A DNA stretch of 49,092 nt, taken from assembly GCA_021778805.1 (NCBI GenBank), contig JAJYBV010000013.1, forward strand, positions 1 to 49,092. The letters are read 5' to 3'. Both the position numbers and the translations under genes were made by a program. Shown piece after piece: positions 26,583 through 35,189 of the stretch; the first letter of the stretch is position 1; each line of letters opens with the position of its first letter. The notes below the pieces were generated by a model that did not search any database, was not told the origin of the DNA, and worked only from the letters and a program-made list of their open reading frames with translations. Source of the DNA: Chloroflexota bacterium. Its GTDB lineage: Bacteria; Chloroflexota; Ktedonobacteria; Ktedonobacterales; JACDGC01.

Positions 26583-27407
26583 ATGTCTCGAACAGTTGCC
26601 TTATTAATTCATTATGACGGCACAGGGTTTCGCGGTTTTCAACGGCAAAAAGATCTTAAGCAACCAACTATTCAGGGTTCGCTTGAATCTGCGCTGAGCA
26701 GTTTGCATGATGCGCCGGTTGCTATTATCGCCGCCGGAAGAACCGACGCCGGGGTTCATGCGCGCGGGCAGGTGATATCATATATCGATACCGCCCAAAC
26801 GCGAACACTGGATGAGATTGTTCGAGGAACAAATGCATTTTTGCCGGCAGCTATTGCAGTGCGGTCGGCGTGCGAAGTATCATCAAGCTTTCATGCGCGG
26901 CGTTCCGCGCTTTCGCGTTCATATCGCTATTCTATGTTTATCGATTCGGTGCGCGATCCGCTGCGCGAACGCTTTGCGTTACGCATTCAAAAACAGCTTA
27001 ATGTTGCTGCAATGCGCCTTTGTGCGCAGGCTTTTACCGGCAAACATGATTTCGCTGTGTTCGGTCAAAGCCCTACAAAACGAAAAGGTTTTCCGCAGCC
27101 TTCTACCGTTCGCGATCTGCGATTGGCGGAAGTGCGGCAAGTATCTGATGAAGTGTATTGCGACTTTACCGCAAATGCTTTTTTAACTGGCATGGTCCGC
27201 CGTATGGTCGGCGTTTTGCTCCTTGCAGGAGAAAACAAAATTGAACCGGATGCCGCAGCCGCTATTTTGGCGGTGCGCAGCCCGATTCACCCGGGAGCCG
27301 CCGCTGCCCCGCAGGGACTTTGCCTAACACATGTCGAATATGATCCTGGCGCATTACAGTGGCCAGCGCAACAACAGAATGGAGAATACTATGGCAAAGA
27401 CCTATAG
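26583..27407 (+). CDS. truA: tRNA pseudouridine synthase A
   Basis: This 274-residue enzyme makes pseudouridine at positions 38-40 of the tRNA anticodon arm. The catalytic Asp is in GRTDAGVHARGQ, and the blocks HYDGTGFRGFQRQ, FHARRSALSRSYRY and NAFLTGMVRRMVG are all family features. It starts 10 bases after rplQ, and its end overlaps rplM by 17 bases. Location between rplQ and rplM is common. Confidence 0.96.
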   Translation: MSRTVALLIHYDGTGFRGFQRQKDLKQPTIQGSLESALSSLHDAPVAIIAAGRTDAGVHARGQVISYIDTAQTRTLDEIVRGTNAFLPAAIAVRSACEVSSSFHARRSALSRSYRYSMFIDSVRDPLRERFALRIQKQLNVAAMRLCAQAFTGKHDFAVFGQSPTKRKGFPQPSTVRDLRLAEVRQVSDEVYCDFTANAFLTGMVRRMVGVLLLAGENKIEPDAAAAILAVRSPIHPGAAAAPQGLCLTHVEYDPGALQWPAQQQNGEYYGKDL

Positions 27408-27870
27408 TGCGCGCGCTTCTGAGATCGAATCTCAGTGGTATGTCATCGACGCGCAAGGTCTGGTGTTGGGCCGGATGGCCACGCAAATCGCCACGATACT
27501 GCGTGGTAAACACAAGCCAACGTTTACACCAAACCTTATTTGCGGTGATTTTGTCATCGTCATTAACGCCGATAAATTGGTCGTTACAGGCAATCGGTTA
27601 GATCAAAAAATGTATTATCGGCATTCCCAATATCCCGGTGGCTTGAAATCAAACACATTACGGGAAATGATGGAAAAACATCCCGATCGCGTTATTTCAG
27701 AGGCGGTTAAAGGTATGCTGCCCCAAAATAAAATGCGCGATCAACTGTTAACCCGGCTGAAAATTTATTCCGGTCCGGATCACCCTCATGCTGCACAGCA
27801 GCCAACTCCATGGAAAGCCCCAACCCCGGATATGTTCCATGATATTGATCGGGAAGGAGTTGGAGAGTAA
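27391..27870 (+). CDS. rplM: 50S ribosomal protein L13
   Basis: This 159-residue early assembly protein of the 50S subunit is recognised by WYVIDAQGLVLGRMATQIA, LRGKHKPTF, CGDFVIVINADKL, MYYRHSQYPGGLKS and VKGMLPQNKMRDQLLTRLKI. I start at ATG 27391 because GGAGAA lies just before it and MAKTYSARASEIE is the typical N-terminus. The frame is open further upstream but only into truA. A tail of about 20 residues (PTPWKAPTPDMFHDIDREG) is longer than in E. coli. Confidence 0.96.
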   Translation: MAKTYSARASEIESQWYVIDAQGLVLGRMATQIATILRGKHKPTFTPNLICGDFVIVINADKLVVTGNRLDQKMYYRHSQYPGGLKSNTLREMMEKHPDRVISEAVKGMLPQNKMRDQLLTRLKIYSGPDHPHAAQQPTPWKAPTPDMFHDIDREGVGE

Positions 27871-27873
27871 TTT

Positions 27874-28281
27874 ATGCCGAAAAATACTGATTCTGCGTAT
27901 ATTCCTGCTGTTGGACGCCGCAAAACCGCTGTTGCTCGGGTTCGTCTGTTCCCTGAAGGAACCGGTGGCATCCTTATTAACGGAAAAGAAGCGAAAAAAT
28001 ATTTCAACCGCGATACGTTAGTGGCGCGCGCACAGCAGCCACTTGCAGCTACCGGCCTTGCCGAACGCTTTACCATTACCGTTAAGGTAATTGGCGGCGG
28101 TGTAAGCGGCCAAGCTGGCGCTGTAAGCCACGGCATTGCCCGCGCATTGGTGAAAATTGATGAATCTTTGCGCCCCACTTTGCGGCAATCCGGCCTGCTT
28201 ACACGCGACCCGCGTATGAAAGAACGCAAGAAATACGGTTTGAAACGCGCCCGTAAGGCTCCGCAGTATACAAAACGCTGA
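27874..28281 (+). CDS. rpsI: 30S ribosomal protein S9
   Basis: This 135-residue protein's basic C-terminal tail reaches the P-site tRNA. Signature blocks are [74 protein letters not shown] and the end KAPQYTKR. It begins three bases after the rplM stop, the usual rplM-rpsI pair. A GGAAGGAG site lies in the end of rplM. It is the last gene before a strong terminator. Confidence 0.98.
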   Translation: MPKNTDSAYIPAVGRRKTAVARVRLFPEGTGGILINGKEAKKYFNRDTLVARAQQPLAATGLAERFTITVKVIGGGVSGQAGAVSHGIARALVKIDESLRPTLRQSGLLTRDPRMKERKKYGLKRARKAPQYTKR

Positions 28282-28308
28282 TTTTGCGGCTTACCTTTAA
28301 GCAATTTC

Positions 28309-28341
28309 TACGCGCCGCGTCAAGCGGCGCGTATTTTTTTT
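28309..28341 (+). terminator. Intrinsic terminator of the ribosomal block
   Basis: TACGCGCCGC and GCGGCGCGTA form a perfect 10-bp stem with loop GTCAA, followed directly by eight T. Confidence 0.95.
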
Positions 28342-28460
28342 AGCTTTATTGCATAGTATTCTTCAACGGTTATTTCCGACTGCTCCAATTCCAAATATAG
28401 GAATTGAACGCCGAAATACGCCGCGGTGTTCTTTATTTTTTGTATTGTTGAGCTATTTAA

Positions 28461-29822
28461 TTGGATCAAACTACTGTAGTTCCTGAAGATAAGACCAAAA
28501 ACCAAGCAACAGAACAACCGCGGCGTTTGCTGTTTATTTTGCTTTTAGTATTATTGGCGCTTACAGGCTTTAATTTGCGCTCCGTTTTGCTGGAAACCCC
28601 ACCAATTCTCCCTTTAATGAAAGCTGATTTGGGGCTAAATTATACACAAACCAGCTTGATGACCAGCGTTTTGCCACTGGTTATTGCGCTGGGAGCTATT
28701 CCATGCAGTTTTATCAGCGCTCGCGCCGGCGCAAAAGCAACAATTTTTCTTTCAATCATCGGAGAATTGTTTTTTTCTGCTGCGCGCACGTTTGCGCCCA
28801 ACGCAAATATAATGTTTTTATTGATGTTTGCGGTAAGTTTCAGTGTTACTTTAGGGCAAACCACTTTGCCGCTGTTCATCCAAACGTGGTTTCCAAACCG
28901 GATCGGCCAAGTTACAGCAATTTATTCATCCGGCCTAATGGTGGGAGAAATATTATCTGCTTCGTTTACCTATCCGTTTTTATATAACGCTTTGCATGGT
29001 TGGCGTCCCACCTTTATTGTATGGACAATTCCGGTATTCATTTGCTTTATCGCTTGGATATTCCTGATTCGTATAGCGCCGGTTCCACAAATATCTCAAT
29101 TTATGGCGCCACAAAGCGAATCATCTGCCCAAAATAAGCAAAATCGCAATAAAAAGCCTTCCGCATCTGCGCCCTTCGAGGCTTCCCATTTGGCGCTCTC
29201 ATCCAGCTCAGACTTGTCTGCTGATGCCGCTATATTGCCGCTTGCGACTGAACATGCCAGCGCAGCCGGTGATCGGTTTCCGTTGGGCAGAACAGTTGAA
29301 GGCGGTATGCTGCTGGGCAGTGGAAGCGCTATGTTTTTTATATTAAGCGCTTGGCTGCCGGTATATTATCAATATGTACACCGCAGTGACGGCATCATCG
29401 CGTTAAGTGTTTTGACGGTAACACAATTGATTGCCGGTGTGTTTTTATCAGTTACCGGAGAAAGATTTACCTCAAGCAAAACAATTTTTGTGTTTGTTTC
29501 TGTTCTGTCGGCGCTTGCCGGCGTCGGCTGGTATATTCTGCCGGTGAGTTTTGGCGTTGTGTTATCCGGTGTATTCGGGATGACTTCAGCGGCATTGTTT
29601 ATTATGGGTCAAGCCAGAATATTACTGAAATCACCACCGAAATATATCACGCGGATGAATGGTGTTATGTTATCCATAAGTTATACAATAGCGTTTGTCA
29701 GTCCTTTGATCGGCGGAATATTTTGGGATGCGTTGAAAACGCCTGAAGTTATTTTTGCGCCTTTAATTCTTGTGAGTTTGCTGGCGCTGTTTTTAAGTAT
29801 TCGGATGAAAAAATTGGCTTAG
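28461..29822 (+). CDS. Major facilitator superfamily transporter
   Basis: This 453-residue membrane protein has about 12 hydrophobic helices in two halves. These are split by a polar loop (about residues 215-275) rich in Ser and Ala. The first half shows NLRSVLLETPPILPLMKADL and the loop between helices 2 and 3 SFISARAGAKA, resembling the CynX/NimT cyanate and nitroimidazole group, though this link is tentative. The substrate is unknown. The start is a TTG at 28461 with no good ribosome site, so the exact N-terminus is uncertain. It lies alone between the rpsI terminator and a small convergent gene. Confidence 0.82.
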   Translation: MDQTTVVPEDKTKNQATEQPRRLLFILLLVLLALTGFNLRSVLLETPPILPLMKADLGLNYTQTSLMTSVLPLVIALGAIPCSFISARAGAKATIFLSIIGELFFSAARTFAPNANIMFLLMFAVSFSVTLGQTTLPLFIQTWFPNRIGQVTAIYSSGLMVGEILSASFTYPFLYNALHGWRPTFIVWTIPVFICFIAWIFLIRIAPVPQISQFMAPQSESSAQNKQNRNKKPSASAPFEASHLALSSSSDLSADAAILPLATEHASAAGDRFPLGRTVEGGMLLGSGSAMFFILSAWLPVYYQYVHRSDGIIALSVLTVTQLIAGVFLSVTGERFTSSKTIFVFVSVLSALAGVGWYILPVSFGVVLSGVFGMTSAALFIMGQARILLKSPPKYITRMNGVMLSISYTIAFVSPLIGGIFWDALKTPEVIFAPLILVSLLALFLSIRMKKLA

Positions 29823-29847
29823 CGCTTTGAGCCATATGGTACGGCGG

Positions 29848-30237
29848 CTACGCAACGGCTGAAGGGGTTTCGCGAATATCTGCCATAAGTGTATCGATAG
29901 AACCCCAAACCCGTGTGCGCATTGCGGTAAGCGGCGCAGATTCTTTACGGCGATCCGGCTGATTGCTGAGTACATCGTAATCAATTTCAAGGGACTTTTT
30001 TAAGAGCCATTCTCGCGCTGCTTCGCCCCACACATCGCTGGCAGTTCGGCCTGCCCTTTGCGCGGCGTGCGACATAGCTTTTAAAACATCCGGGGCCATT
30101 TTAACAAACCCGACAGCTTTAAATTTACCCTTTATGGCAACATTTTGAAACGCCGCGGAACCGGTTATGGCTGCGCTATTTTTGCCGTCTTCTTGCGGCG
30201 TGATGGGATTTTCTTCGTTTTGGAAATCTTGCTGCAT
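29848..30237 (-). CDS. Small ribbon-helix-helix-like protein, candidate regulator
   Basis: This 129-residue protein has a central segment (about residues 42-82) reading AVGFVKMAPDVLKAMSHAAQ then RAGRTASDVWGEAAREWL. The beta strand, helix A, turn and helix B with this residue pattern match the ribbon-helix-helix DNA-binding fold of CopG/Arc/MetJ-like proteins. The N- and C-terminal parts are not recognised. A GGAGCGG ribosome site precedes the ATG, and a palindrome lies about 17 bases upstream, a likely place for self-regulation. No toxin gene of the usual kind neighbours it. The fold assignment is from pattern only. Confidence 0.6.
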   Translation of the reverse strand: MQQDFQNEENPITPQEDGKNSAAITGSAAFQNVAIKGKFKAVGFVKMAPDVLKAMSHAAQRAGRTASDVWGEAAREWLLKKSLEIDYDVLSNQPDRRKESAPLTAMRTRVWGSIDTLMADIRETPSAVA

Positions 30238-30253
30238 TGTTCCGCTCCTTTTT

Positions 30254-30271
30254 GATACAACTTCCTGTATC
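30254..30271. promoter_or_regulatory. Palindrome GATACA-ACTTCC-TGTATC upstream of the RHH-like gene
   Basis: Perfect 6-base arms with a 6-base centre lie 17 bases from the start codon. A further half-site, TTGTAT, follows. The position fits an operator for self-repression. No strong promoter boxes are clear. Confidence 0.45.
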
Positions 30272-30674
30272 TTGTATAAAAATTATCTTGCGCAAAAGAA
30301 AATGCTACAGTCTTTTAAAAAACATTAGCTCAGCAATATTTGCAGCGCATGTTTCATAGCGCAATTGATACACGCAGATTGGTGTGTCATATTTATATTT
30401 TAGAATATTATTTCTAATTTGTCTATAGGTATTGGACTAATTTCTACAAGTTGCTATACAAATTTATAAACCTGCCGATTACTAATCAGTAGCAGAATGC
30501 GCCTGATGCTTTCTTTCAAGCAGCTTCAATGCGCATTTCTCCACACAAAGCCACTGCCGCGGCAATTTATCCAGCGGAAACGCTGTCATTTAAACATTTT
30601 GCAACAGTAACTTGTTACTTGGCCAGCCAAGCGGCATGTGGAACTATACAATTTTTGAAAGATGAAGACACTAA
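30272..30674. other. Intergenic region, no gene found
   Basis: This stretch of about 400 AT-rich bases holds only short hairpins: AGTAAC-TT-GTTACT (30606-30619) and the overlapping CTTGG-CCAG-CCAAG (30618-30631). They lie just upstream of the carbonic-anhydrase-like gene. Confidence 0.4.
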
Positions 30675-31097
30675 ATGAAAAAAATATCACACGCCACAGC
30701 AATAACCTGCGCAGATCATTGGCTGAAAGATCCGGTAAAAAAATGGGTGAAGCAATTTTTTGGATTGGAACGTGTTGATTTTGTTACTGAACATCAGCCG
30801 GAGATTTTTTTAACCACTGAGAAAAAAGAAAAAATAACTGATATTCAGCAAAAAATAACTGAACTTGCTAAAGACCAAGGGAAAGAATTAATGATTGTTG
30901 TTGCGCATGATGGTTGTGATTATGGGGTTGTGCCGGTGAGTGAGCGGCAAGCAATTTTAGCGGAAGCTGCGCAAAAAGCGCAGCGATGGGGGCATAACCA
31001 AAGAATTATTGGTTTATGGCTAGATGAAGATAATGAGCCGGAGATGGTTTATGACTCATATTCGGCTCAACCTGAAGTGTGGGAGAATGCAGCTTAA
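30675..31097 (+). CDS. Small beta-carbonic-anhydrase-like protein
   Basis: This 140-residue soluble protein has three residues arranged like the zinc ligands of beta-carbonic anhydrase: Cys12 in TCADHW, and His78 and Cys81 in VVAHDGCDYG. In true beta enzymes the first motif is CxDxR. Here Asp14 is kept, but the Arg is replaced by Trp, and the protein is much shorter. It may belong to the small carbonic-anhydrase-like group (Pro_CA_2 type, from memory). Catalytic activity is therefore uncertain. The stop codon overlaps that of the convergent helicase gene in a shared TTAA. No operon partner is seen. Confidence 0.6.
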   Translation: MKKISHATAITCADHWLKDPVKKWVKQFFGLERVDFVTEHQPEIFLTTEKKEKITDIQQKITELAKDQGKELMIVVAHDGCDYGVVPVSERQAILAEAAQKAQRWGHNQRIIGLWLDEDNEPEMVYDSYSAQPEVWENAA

Positions 31098-33052
31098 CTG
31101 CTGGTTTCACCACCGAAAAAGTTGCGCACCTCATCAATTTTAACAGTTCGGCGCGCTGGCGGAAGCGAGAAGATAACATTTTTGCCATAAGACTTTGTCA
31201 GCAGGCGGGTATCTAAAATTGCCAGCGCGCCGCGATCATCTTTTGTGCGCAGCAAGCGGCCAACACCTTGTTTCAGCCGCAATATCGCTTGTGGCAAGGT
31301 ATAGCCGCCAAACCAATTTAATCCTTTTTCGCGCATAAAATTAACCCGCGCTTCATGCACTGGGTCATCCGGCGGATCAAACGGCAGTTTATCGATAGCC
31401 ACGAGTGAAAGCGCATCTCCGGCGATATCAATGCCTTCCCAAAAACTGCGCAATCCAAACAGCACAGCCTTATCAGATGAGCGGAAACGGCGCACTAATT
31501 CAGATCTGTTTATATCAAATCCCTGCGCCAAAACCGTGAATTGATCATTTTCCAGGGATTCTTGCAAGCGATCCAACACGCTTTCCAATGCGCGCATGCT
31601 GGTAAACAGCAGAAAAGCTCGACCGGAAGAGGCGCGCACCAGCATATCCATTTGTTCGGCCAGTTCGTCCAGGTATTTTACGCCTTCGGGGCCATAAGCG
31701 GGTTCGAAGCGCATACGCGGCACATACAGCAGGGCATGGTGGTAATAATCAAAAACCGGGTCTAAAATCAAAGTTTCAGCTTCATCCAAACCAACCCGCG
31801 AGTTAAAAAACTCAAAAGAATTATTTACAGAAAGAGTTGCGGATGTAGCAATGACACTAACTTTATCGAACAAATTTTTTCGCAGTAATTCTGTAACATC
31901 TATCGGCGCCGCTGAAACGGAGATAATGGCGGAATTGCCGCGTTTGGTTTTTTCTTTACCGGCGTAAAACACTAAATTTTGGCTGTTGGCGCCATTAAAC
32001 ACCAGCCGCAAATCTGCAACTGTTGCGGCTATGCGGCGCTGCAGTTTATCAAAAAGCTGTTCTTCGCGTTCATCCATCATTTCCGGGCGGTTTCTCCGAA
32101 AACTTGAGCCAATATCGGCAATTGCCGAAGCCAATAATAAACCTTCTTCATATTTGTTGGTTAAGGTAACTTTGGTTCGCGCGCCAAATTTTATAGATTC
32201 TTCCAGTCTTGCCCAGATTTCGCTGTTCATCCGCATAGCGCGATCCATCGGTTCGTTGTCGCAATGCGCGCGCAGTCTTTTCTGCGCCAGCAGCAAATCG
32301 ATGCTGCGTGAAGAAACGGTAACGGTAAATGCGCGAGTCGCTTCATCTTCCAGGTGGTGCGCTTCATCAATAATGACGATATCGCGCTGGGGCAGCAACC
32401 AGCCCTCCATTTCAGTATCCAGCAGCAACAATGTATGGTTTACCACCAATACCTGTGCCTTAGCTGCTTTTTCGCGCATAGTATGCACATAGCAATCTTC
32501 ATAAAATGGACAAGATCTCCAAGCGCAATCATCTGAATCTGCGGCAATGCGGCTACGTAAAGACGGTGTAACGCTGAAGGGAATCATATCTAAATCGCCG
32601 TCAAAATCTTCCGTATCTTGCATGTAGTCTGATAGCTCATCAAAAGATTTATCTTTAATGAGACCTTGAAAACCGGCGCGTTCTTCTTCAAAATGCTGCA
32701 AACAGATATAATTGCCCATTCCTTTTACTAAAGCGGCGCTGATTTGCCGAACATGTTTCTGCACAAATGGGATATCTTTATAAAATAACTGTTCTTGCAA
32801 TGCTTTGTTCGCGGTAGCTATTATGGCTATTTTATCGGTGCGCGCCAATGGTAATAGATATGCGAGTGATTTTCCTGTGCCGGTAGCTGCTTCTATTACT
32901 GTATGCGAGCCGGTTTCAATGGCTGCCGCAACTTTTTCCGCCATTTGAATTTGTTGAGCGCGTTCTTCATAGCCTTCCAGGCGATTATCGAGTACGCCGC
33001 CTTTACAAAGATCCTTCCTAACTTGTTCTTTAGCCGCTTCAACCGGATTCAC
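31094..33052 (-). CDS. dinG: DinG/XPD-like ATP-dependent DNA helicase
   Basis: This 652-residue superfamily 2 helicase moves 5' to 3' and acts in DNA repair and at R-loops. Walker A is EAATGTGKS (about residue 54-62), the DEAH box is IIDEAHHLEDEA, and the last motif is GVGRLLRTKDDRG. Between Walker A and DEAH are four Cys: one in NYICLQHF, then three in CAWRSCPFYEDC. These fit the iron-sulfur cluster of the XPD/DinG group, and VLVVNHTLLL follows. The start is GTG with AGGGAGA before it. There is no N-terminal exonuclease domain, so it is the E. coli-like YoaA/DinG form rather than the Firmicutes fusion. Confidence 0.92.
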   Translation of the reverse strand: MNPVEAAKEQVRKDLCKGGVLDNRLEGYEERAQQIQMAEKVAAAIETGSHTVIEAATGTGKSLAYLLPLARTDKIAIIATANKALQEQLFYKDIPFVQKHVRQISAALVKGMGNYICLQHFEEERAGFQGLIKDKSFDELSDYMQDTEDFDGDLDMIPFSVTPSLRSRIAADSDDCAWRSCPFYEDCYVHTMREKAAKAQVLVVNHTLLLLDTEMEGWLLPQRDIVIIDEAHHLEDEATRAFTVTVSSRSIDLLLAQKRLRAHCDNEPMDRAMRMNSEIWARLEESIKFGARTKVTLTNKYEEGLLLASAIADIGSSFRRNRPEMMDEREEQLFDKLQRRIAATVADLRLVFNGANSQNLVFYAGKEKTKRGNSAIISVSAAPIDVTELLRKNLFDKVSVIATSATLSVNNSFEFFNSRVGLDEAETLILDPVFDYYHHALLYVPRMRFEPAYGPEGVKYLDELAEQMDMLVRASSGRAFLLFTSMRALESVLDRLQESLENDQFTVLAQGFDINRSELVRRFRSSDKAVLFGLRSFWEGIDIAGDALSLVAIDKLPFDPPDDPVHEARVNFMREKGLNWFGGYTLPQAILRLKQGVGRLLRTKDDRGALAILDTRLLTKSYGKNVIFSLPPARRTVKIDEVRNFFGGETSS

Positions 33053-33151
33053 TTAAATATCTCCCTGCGCGGATTATATTTCGTAGCGCCGCATTTTGTA
33101 TTGTACAACATTTTGATGAAAGTGAACTTCATCACATTCGCCGCTCGCTCT

Positions 33152-33180
33152 TTGACACATAATTGTTTGGGTGCTACACT
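33152..33180 (+). promoter_or_regulatory. Near-consensus promoter upstream of the first PBP gene
   Basis: TTGACA, 17 bases, TACACT with an extended TGC. It resembles the promoter at 9004, sharing CATAA after the -35 box. Confidence 0.65.
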
Positions 33181-33316
33181 GCAAATAGTGGCAATTGAGC
33201 GCTGAGGCGCCGGGAGATATTGGACGGTGGCCTAATCTTTGTTCAAGATGTTTCTGCAGATTGCCATAGAGATTTGGTGTTGGTGGTTTAGCAGAGTCTG
33301 CGTAATTTCAACGAAA

Positions 33317-33344
33317 TCTGCAAATAAGCCATAAATTGTATAAA
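33317..33344 (+). promoter_or_regulatory. Second, weaker promoter upstream of the first PBP gene
   Basis: TCTGCA, 16 bases, TATAAA, ending 23 bases before the chosen ATG. Confidence 0.3.
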
Positions 33345-33367
33345 ATGGAAGCGTGACGGGGATATTC

Positions 33368-35011
33368 ATGGATACTGTTTTACATCCGATGCGGCGCATT
33401 TTTAATACTTTTCTGGCTATTTTTTTGGTCATCAGCGCCACATTAATTTATTGGCAAGTTGCCAAAGCTGATTATCTTACTTCCTTAGCCTATAATCCGC
33501 GTTCCTGCGCTTATAACAATACTCCGCAGCGAGGAACGATTTATGATCGCAATGGTGTAAAGCTGGCTTATTCAGTTCCCGACCCCAATGCGCCATGTGG
33601 ATGGAAACGCATCTATACCGATCCGTCATTGGCGCCGCTTATCGGATTTTATGATCCGACGGGCTTTGGTATAACTGGTTTGGAAGCTACGTTTAATACA
33701 ATACTAAGCGGCCCTCCGGCGACGCAAAATACTTCCATCAAACAAGGTATCAGCAATCTTATTGCGCAAACAGAACATGCCGTGCAGCATGGCAATAATA
33801 TTTATCTGACAATTGATGATCGGATTCAAAAAAATGCTTATCAGTCCTACGCCGGCAACGATGGATTAATTACCAGCACATTGTGTCCACAGCAATACCA
33901 ATATACCAGCAGCGGTGAAGGCAGTATCATTGTTGAAGATCCCCAAAGCGGGGAGCTTTTGGCATGGGTAAGTTATCCTACGTTTGATCCTAATATTTTA
34001 ATCGATCATTCATTTGCCACCGATGGGCAAACAGACAGTCAAGGCTACCCATTAACTGTGGGGCAGGAATATTTTAATACATTGCTGCAAGACCCCAATA
34101 AGCCGTTAATCGATCAGCCGGCGATGGATATTGTTATCCCCGGCTCTTCATTTAAGATGTATACAATGATTGCGGCGCTGGAAAGCGGCCAATATACCGC
34201 GCAAACAGCATTTGACCAAACCGACGCACAGGAATTTACAGTTAATGGGCAAATTATAAACAGCAATCATTTACCAAATAACACAACCTACCCTGTTGAT
34301 ATTACTCATGCTTTTGCGTATAGCGATAATGTTATTTTTGCGCGGTTGACAGTTGGGTTAGGCGCGCAAAAATGGTTAAGTTACGCCAATATGTTTGGTA
34401 TTAGCTATGGCCAAAATATTGCGCAAATACCATTCGAGGTTCCGTTGCAAAACAGCTGGATATATCAGCAAGGGGCGGATTTTTCTATCAATGCGCTGGC
34501 CGCTGCCGGCTATGGGCAGGGATATGATCAGATGACTCCGCTGACAATGTCGGTGATAGATAGTTCTGTGGCGGCAGATGGCAAAATATATGATCCGCAT
34601 GTGTTGCTGAAAAGCGCGCCATACGGGCAGCCGGCCTCTTCAATAGCAGATCAGAAACCGCAGCTGCTTGGACAGTATTCGGCGCAAACAGCTTACGCTA
34701 TTCAAGCTGCTATGCGGGCAGATCTGCAATATGGCACTGTAGCAGAACGCGGCGGATATTTTCTGACGTATTATAATTCTCCGGTGTTAATGGGCAGCAA
34801 AACCGGCACTGCGCAGGTGGCGAATTCAAATTATTCGCAAGAGTGGTTTCTTACGTTGGCGCCGGATGATGTGGCAAACCCGACAACTAATCCGCCCAAA
34901 TTGACTGTTATTGTCAATAAAATTAATGGTGGTTTCGGCGAGTGTCTTATACCGATTGCTCAGGAAATTTACCAATATGCGCTGCCTTTGGAAGGATATC
35001 AATTGCCATAA
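33368..35011 (+). CDS. Penicillin-binding protein (D,D-transpeptidase), first of a tandem pair
   Basis: This 547-residue membrane-anchored enzyme cross-links peptidoglycan. One N-terminal helix (about 9-28) is followed by the PBP dimer segment NTPQRGTIYDRNGVKLAYS, and then the transpeptidase domain. Its active-site motifs are Ser260-x-x-Lys263 (PGSSFK), SDN in AYSDNVIFAR and KTG in GSKTGTAQ. It resembles the class B PbpA/FtsI group and has no PASTA domains. Cysteines in RSCAYN, NAPCGW, TLCPQ and GECLIP are all kept in the next gene's product and could form disulfides outside the cell. ATG 33368 is chosen because GGGG precedes it. A GTG at 33353 is possible. Confidence 0.93.
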   Translation: MDTVLHPMRRIFNTFLAIFLVISATLIYWQVAKADYLTSLAYNPRSCAYNNTPQRGTIYDRNGVKLAYSVPDPNAPCGWKRIYTDPSLAPLIGFYDPTGFGITGLEATFNTILSGPPATQNTSIKQGISNLIAQTEHAVQHGNNIYLTIDDRIQKNAYQSYAGNDGLITSTLCPQQYQYTSSGEGSIIVEDPQSGELLAWVSYPTFDPNILIDHSFATDGQTDSQGYPLTVGQEYFNTLLQDPNKPLIDQPAMDIVIPGSSFKMYTMIAALESGQYTAQTAFDQTDAQEFTVNGQIINSNHLPNNTTYPVDITHAFAYSDNVIFARLTVGLGAQKWLSYANMFGISYGQNIAQIPFEVPLQNSWIYQQGADFSINALAAAGYGQGYDQMTPLTMSVIDSSVAADGKIYDPHVLLKSAPYGQPASSIADQKPQLLGQYSAQTAYAIQAAMRADLQYGTVAERGGYFLTYYNSPVLMGSKTGTAQVANSNYSQEWFLTLAPDDVANPTTNPPKLTVIVNKINGGFGECLIPIAQEIYQYALPLEGYQLP

Positions 35012-35189
35012 TACACTAATACTCTTTGCCATCTTGGAAAAGCCGGCAGAGAGACAAAAATACAATAACGCGATAATCTCATTGTTCAATTGCTCGTATG
35101 AGCAAAGGATGTATTCCTGGAGCGGCGGGCAGTTGAATAGGCGAAAAAATTCCCAATGAATCTGTAACTGGGAAAGGAAACGGTATCTT

